Positions 61,343 through 64,000 of a stretch of DNA of 64,000 nucleotides are shown here, one piece after another; position 1 is the first letter of the stretch, and each line of letters begins with the position of its first letter. Below the pieces are notes generated by a model. It saw nothing but the letters and a program-made list of their open reading frames with translations. It had not been told where the DNA came from and did not search any database. The translations under genes and the position numbers were made by a program. The DNA is taken from positions 1-64,000 of the forward strand of contig NZ_JACHHA010000012.1 of NCBI RefSeq assembly GCF_014202495.1, given 5' to 3'. Origin of the DNA: Cerasibacillus quisquiliarum (GTDB lineage Bacteria > Bacillota > Bacilli > Bacillales > Amphibacillaceae).

Positions 61343-61906
61343 TTATATCATTGCACTCATCATCACAGTTAAGCCGAAAACAATTAGAATACTACCACCC
61401 AAAAGCTCACTATAGAGCGAAAGCATGCCACTGATTTTTCGTCCAATAAGAAGGCCTAGTAAAGTAAGAAAACTACTAACAAAACCAAATAATAAAATCA
61501 TCATGAAAGAATAAATGCCTGACATACCAAAGCTTAGTCCAACTGAAAAGCTGTCCATACTGACAGATAATGCTAACAGGATAAATCCATAACCTGTCAA
61601 ACGAAAGGTTTTTCTCTCACTTGTTGTAAAAGCGCTCAGAAACATATGGATTCCGATACCAAATAATAAGAGACCACTTAAAAGCGTCGTAACATGTCCG
61701 ATTTTATTTAGCAAAGCTTGCCCTAATAACACACCAATTGTTGGTAAAATCATATGACATACGCCAATGAATAGGGATAAACACATTGCTATTTTAAACC
61801 GCATATTTTGCATTCCTAAAACAAGACTCACAGAGAAAGCGTCCATACCAAGTGCAATCGCTATGAAAAAAAATGAACCAATCTCTGATAACAGATTGAT
61901 AGGCAA
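61343..61906 (-). CDS. mntP: Manganese efflux pump MntP
   Basis: A 187-residue six-helix membrane exporter (YwlD/YebN family) with the paired acidic motifs ALGMDAFSVSLVLGM and SVSMDSFSVGLSFGMSG. The TTG at 61906 lies 7 nt after AAGGGGG and gives a family-like N-terminus; the ATG at 61927 lies inside a hairpin stem and has no upstream site. No yybP-type riboswitch is seen. Confidence 0.85.
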   Translation of the reverse strand: MPINLLSEIGSFFFIAIALGMDAFSVSLVLGMQNMRFKIAMCLSLFIGVCHMILPTIGVLLGQALLNKIGHVTTLLSGLLLFGIGIHMFLSAFTTSERKTFRLTGYGFILLALSVSMDSFSVGLSFGMSGIYSFMMILLFGFVSSFLTLLGLLIGRKISGMLSLYSELLGGSILIVFGLTVMMSAMI

Positions 61907-61913
61907 AAGAAAA

Positions 61914-61955
61914 CCCCCTTCAGACATGGTTGTACACTATATGTCTGAAAGGGGG
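61914..61955 (-). promoter_or_regulatory. Hairpin enclosing the mntP ribosome-binding site
   Basis: On the minus strand CCCCCTTTCAGACAT pairs with ATGTCTGAAGGGGG (one bulged base, 13-nt loop), followed by TTTTCTTTTG. The 3' arm includes the mntP Shine-Dalgarno AAGGGGG and the T-run contains the TTG start. It is either the ywlC terminator or a control element for mntP, or both. Confidence 0.75.
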
Positions 61956-61964
61956 AGATTATGA

Positions 61965-62993
61965 TTAGGAAGAGATGGTTTTATGTGCTGCTTTCTTTAG
62001 TCGATTCATAATCGCTTGACCTATCCCTTTCTCCGGGACTGTCTGACAGATGATAATATCAGTATCTTCCTTCTTAAAGGTGCGTAAAGCATCATATAGA
62101 TGCTGAGCAATTTCTTGTAAACTATTTCCAAGTAAGTAATATTGATCTGTTTTGATCTGTTCGACATCATCTGTTCTAATTAATGCGGCTACGCGATTGC
62201 CGTCCTTTTGAGCTTCAGCAACGATTTCATTTAATGTATCAATCGAACCATCAACAAGCCAAAGTGGTACGTCTGGTGTATAATGTTTATACTTCATTCC
62301 CGGTGCTTTAGGTTTGCTCTGGTTTTCCATAAGAGCAGGGTCGATATTAACGGGACCGATTACTTGCTCAAGCTCTTCCAGTGAAATGCCTCCCGGTCTT
62401 AGAATAACGGGTATATGCTCTGTACAATCTAATACAGTTGATTCAACACCGACTCCAGTTAATCCACCATCGACAATGCCAGCAATTTTACCATTTAAAT
62501 CTTCCCAAACATGCTTAGCTGTAGTTGGACTTGGCTTTCCTGATATATTTGCACTTGGTGCTGCAATAGGAATATTCGCTTGCTGCAGTAATCTTAATGC
62601 TACGGGATGATTTGGTATTCGTACACCAACTGTGTCAAGACCTGCTGTTACATTTGCTGCGCATGTGCCGTTACTCGGTAAAATATATGTGATTGGACCT
62701 GGTGAAAAAGTATCAATTAACTTATCAACATACGGCTCATATTTATCCACAATATCCACAAGTTGTTTTTTCGTTGCGACATGAGCGATCAACGGGTTAT
62801 CTTGCGGGCGCCCTTTTGCTTTAAAAATTTTCGTAACCGCCTGTTCATTTGTCGCATCCGCACCTAACCCATAGACTGTTTCCGTTGGGAATGCAACGGT
62901 ATGGCCTTGTTGTAACAGTTGTGCCGCCTGTTTAATTGCTTCGGTTTGTTTATGATGACCTTCCGTTACATGCCAATAAATTGTCTCCATCAT
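61965..62993 (-). CDS. ywlC: L-threonylcarbamoyladenylate synthase (Sua5/YwlC)
   Basis: A 342-residue enzyme making TC-AMP for the t6A37 tRNA modification. YrdC domain (about 15-200: TVAFPTETVYGLGADA, KAKGRPQDNPLIAHV, PSANISGKPSPT) plus the C-terminal Sua5 domain (about 225-335) joined by PGMKYKHYTPDVP. Full-length Sua5 type. ATG doublet after AGAGGTAATAAAT. The DnaA-box cluster lies just upstream. Confidence 0.93.
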   Translation of the reverse strand: MMETIYWHVTEGHHKQTEAIKQAAQLLQQGHTVAFPTETVYGLGADATNEQAVTKIFKAKGRPQDNPLIAHVATKKQLVDIVDKYEPYVDKLIDTFSPGPITYILPSNGTCAANVTAGLDTVGVRIPNHPVALRLLQQANIPIAAPSANISGKPSPTTAKHVWEDLNGKIAGIVDGGLTGVGVESTVLDCTEHIPVILRPGGISLEELEQVIGPVNIDPALMENQSKPKAPGMKYKHYTPDVPLWLVDGSIDTLNEIVAEAQKDGNRVAALIRTDDVEQIKTDQYYLLGNSLQEIAQHLYDALRTFKKEDTDIIICQTVPEKGIGQAIMNRLKKAAHKTISS

Positions 62994-63077
62994 ATTTATT
63001 ACCTCTTTTCTCTCTCTATTTTAGAAGAAACGAATCGATTTTGCTATTTTTTAAACATCTTATTGTTCATCAACATG

Positions 63078-63225
63078 TTATCCACATTCCTCAATAGAGT
63101 TATCCACATTTTTAGTCGTTATTGTGGAAATATTTGCGAGTGTACATGTTTATTACAATTTATCAACATGATATTAACGATTTTTTCACAGGTTATTCAC
63201 ATTTTCTTGTGGATATTGTGAATAA
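63078..63225. promoter_or_regulatory. DnaA-box cluster upstream of ywlC
   Basis: Two perfect DnaA boxes TTATCCACA (63078-63086 and 63100-63108) and four with one mismatch: TTATCAACA (63160-63168), TTATTCACA (63193-63201), and on the minus strand ATATCCACA (63208-63216) and TTATTCACA (63217-63225). A weaker TTTTTCACA lies at 63182. The intergenic region upstream of ywlC is one of the DnaA-box clusters known in B. subtilis. Confidence 0.88.
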
Positions 63226-63239
63226 GGACAGAAATTTTG

Positions 63240-63644
63240 TTAAGTAACGGTGTAATGCCACCACTTTCCTGATCTCTTTTGAATATTTGCGAGATTTTTT
63301 GGTAGATCGGCTGTTTCTTCAAAATATAACGCTTCTAAAATGATATCTAATAAGATTTGATGACTGAATAGATATAATTTATGGCCTTTTAATTCTCTTG
63401 TCATCAAAATAATAGTTTCAAGTAAGACTGGTAAGTTTTGAGTTATTTCTGGATGAATAAACAATTGCTTTAACCAATAGTCATCATCAGAAACATGAGT
63501 TAATATAAAACAACCTTTAATACAATCGTTTGTTTGAATGACATAACCTTCTTTAACTAAATGGGCTTTGTCTAAAGATGTAGCAGTTTTCATGAAAGAT
63601 TCTAGTAACGGACCTTGAACAGTTTCTGCTTTTGCTAGTTTCAT
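63240..63644 (-). CDS. YwlB-like protein, possible GNAT fold
   Basis: A 134-residue protein at the position of ywlB between spoIIR and ywlC. It contains IKGCFILTHVSDDDYWLKQLFIHPE followed by a helix and HKLYLFSHQILLDIILEALYF, which fits the strand-helix order of a small GNAT acetyltransferase domain, though no clear acetyl-CoA P-loop is seen. The ATG at 63644 follows GGGGAGAGTCTT; the longer frame to 63749 overlaps spoIIR and is rejected. Function unproven. Confidence 0.65.
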   Translation of the reverse strand: MKLAKAETVQGPLLESFMKTATSLDKAHLVKEGYVIQTNDCIKGCFILTHVSDDDYWLKQLFIHPEITQNLPVLLETIILMTRELKGHKLYLFSHQILLDIILEALYFEETADLPKNLANIQKRSGKWWHYTVT

Positions 63645-63699
63645 AAGACTCTCCCCTTCCATTTTACTGTAATCATATGATAGAAGAGAGCTGTTTATG

Positions 63700-64000
63700 C
63701 TATGCAAATAGATTAACGAGCCAATCCCATAGGAAAAATTTAACTTCAACTTCTTCTGTCTCTGTTTGTTCTTGTGAGTCTGTTGCTGCTTCTACTTCAG
63801 TAGCGAAGTCAAGAAAGCATAACGGCGGAAATAAGACACACCACCAATTTTTACCTTCACCAGATCCGAGTGTAATAAGGATCGCTTCATATTCTCCTGC
63901 TGGATAATGAATGTTTCCATATGTTTTATCAGGGAATAAGACATTTTCTTGATACGAGACTTGGAAGTCATACGTGACATCGTGTTGCTTTAATGTCATA
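63700..64000 (-). CDS. spoIIR: Stage II sporulation protein SpoIIR (3' part only)
   Basis: The C-terminal 100 or so residues of SpoIIR, the forespore-secreted signal that triggers pro-sigma-E processing by SpoIIGA. The family signature GSGEGKNWWCVLFPPLCFLDF is intact, followed by an acidic stretch and a hydrophobic end (FFLWDWLVNLFA). The gene runs past the right edge of the window; the ATG at the edge is probably internal. Confidence 0.9.
   Translation of the reverse strand, partial: MTLKQHDVTYDFQVSYQENVLFPDKTYGNIHYPAGEYEAILITLGSGEGKNWWCVLFPPLCFLDFATEVEAATDSQEQTETEEVEVKFFLWDWLVNLFA

Noticed and set aside
61927..61955. yybP-ykoY manganese riboswitch upstream of mntP
   Set aside because: Only a single hairpin is present; the space is too short and the conserved internal loop motifs are not visible.

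Overview
The window is chromosomal DNA from an AT-rich, endospore-forming, flagellated Bacillaceae bacterium. Evidence is the set of spoIIR, spoIID, spoIIQ and spoIIID, together with mbl, flhO, flhP, a complete F1Fo ATP synthase operon, and a gene order that follows Bacillus subtilis from spoIIR through ywlC, mntP, ywlE, rpiB, ywlG, glyA, upp and atp to murA, spoIID, spoIIQ, spoIIID, mbl, flhOP and fabZ. Nearly every gene is on the minus strand. The genus cannot be fixed from the sequence alone.

Layout, low to high coordinates. (1) 1-4000: a tandem cluster of small acidic lipoproteins with a DUF4352-like Ig-type domain, including a truncated copy and an internally deleted pseudogene. Two copies are still attached to remnants of the tail of a pilus gene (tadG-like) that is intact only at 8393-10618, so the cluster was built by duplication from the pilus locus. 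(2) 4440-15900: a Gram-positive Tad/Flp (type IVb) pilus locus: CpaE-like ATPase, CpaF ATPase, TadB, TadC, Flp pilin, two TadE-like pseudopilins, a long TadG/DUF5702-like protein, an intact copy of the lipoprotein, a prepilin peptidase and an FHA-domain membrane protein. (3) 16330-22320: a TcaA-like zinc-ribbon membrane protein facing an RND efflux pair (adaptor plus SwrC-like pump), then a small Asn/Asp-rich lipoprotein. (4) 22500-28700: fabZ, an EpuA-like membrane peptide, flhP, flhO, mbl, spoIIID, a striking array of twenty-one 21-bp repeats, and spoIIQ with a recognisable sigma-F promoter. (5) 28900-35100: two large sortase substrates (LPNTS and LPNTA), an extracellular nuclease and a 5'-nucleotidase, suggesting surface scavenging of DNA and nucleotides. 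(6) 35500-45220: spoIID, an oligopeptide ABC importer (oppBCDAF), a serine hydrolase and murA. (7) 45650-53470: a DUF1146 protein and atpIBEFHAGDC with a clear promoter. (8) 53740-64000: a Vpr-like subtilase, upp, glyA, ywlG, rpiB, a chemoreceptor, ywlE with an unusual insertion, mntP, ywlC/sua5, a DnaA-box cluster, a YwlB-like protein and the 3' end of spoIIR.

The observations most worth a second look are the exact 21 x 21-bp array TYGCGCGATT between spoIIQ and spoIIID, the lipoprotein amplification carrying pilus-gene tails, the DnaA-box cluster upstream of ywlC/sua5, the hairpin that buries the mntP ribosome-binding site, the coiled-coil insertion in YwlE, and the 28-bp perfect palindrome between atpD and atpC. 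Starts were chosen by Shine-Dalgarno position and family alignment; several genes use GTG or TTG. All functional statements rest on motif and family recognition by eye; no database search was run.
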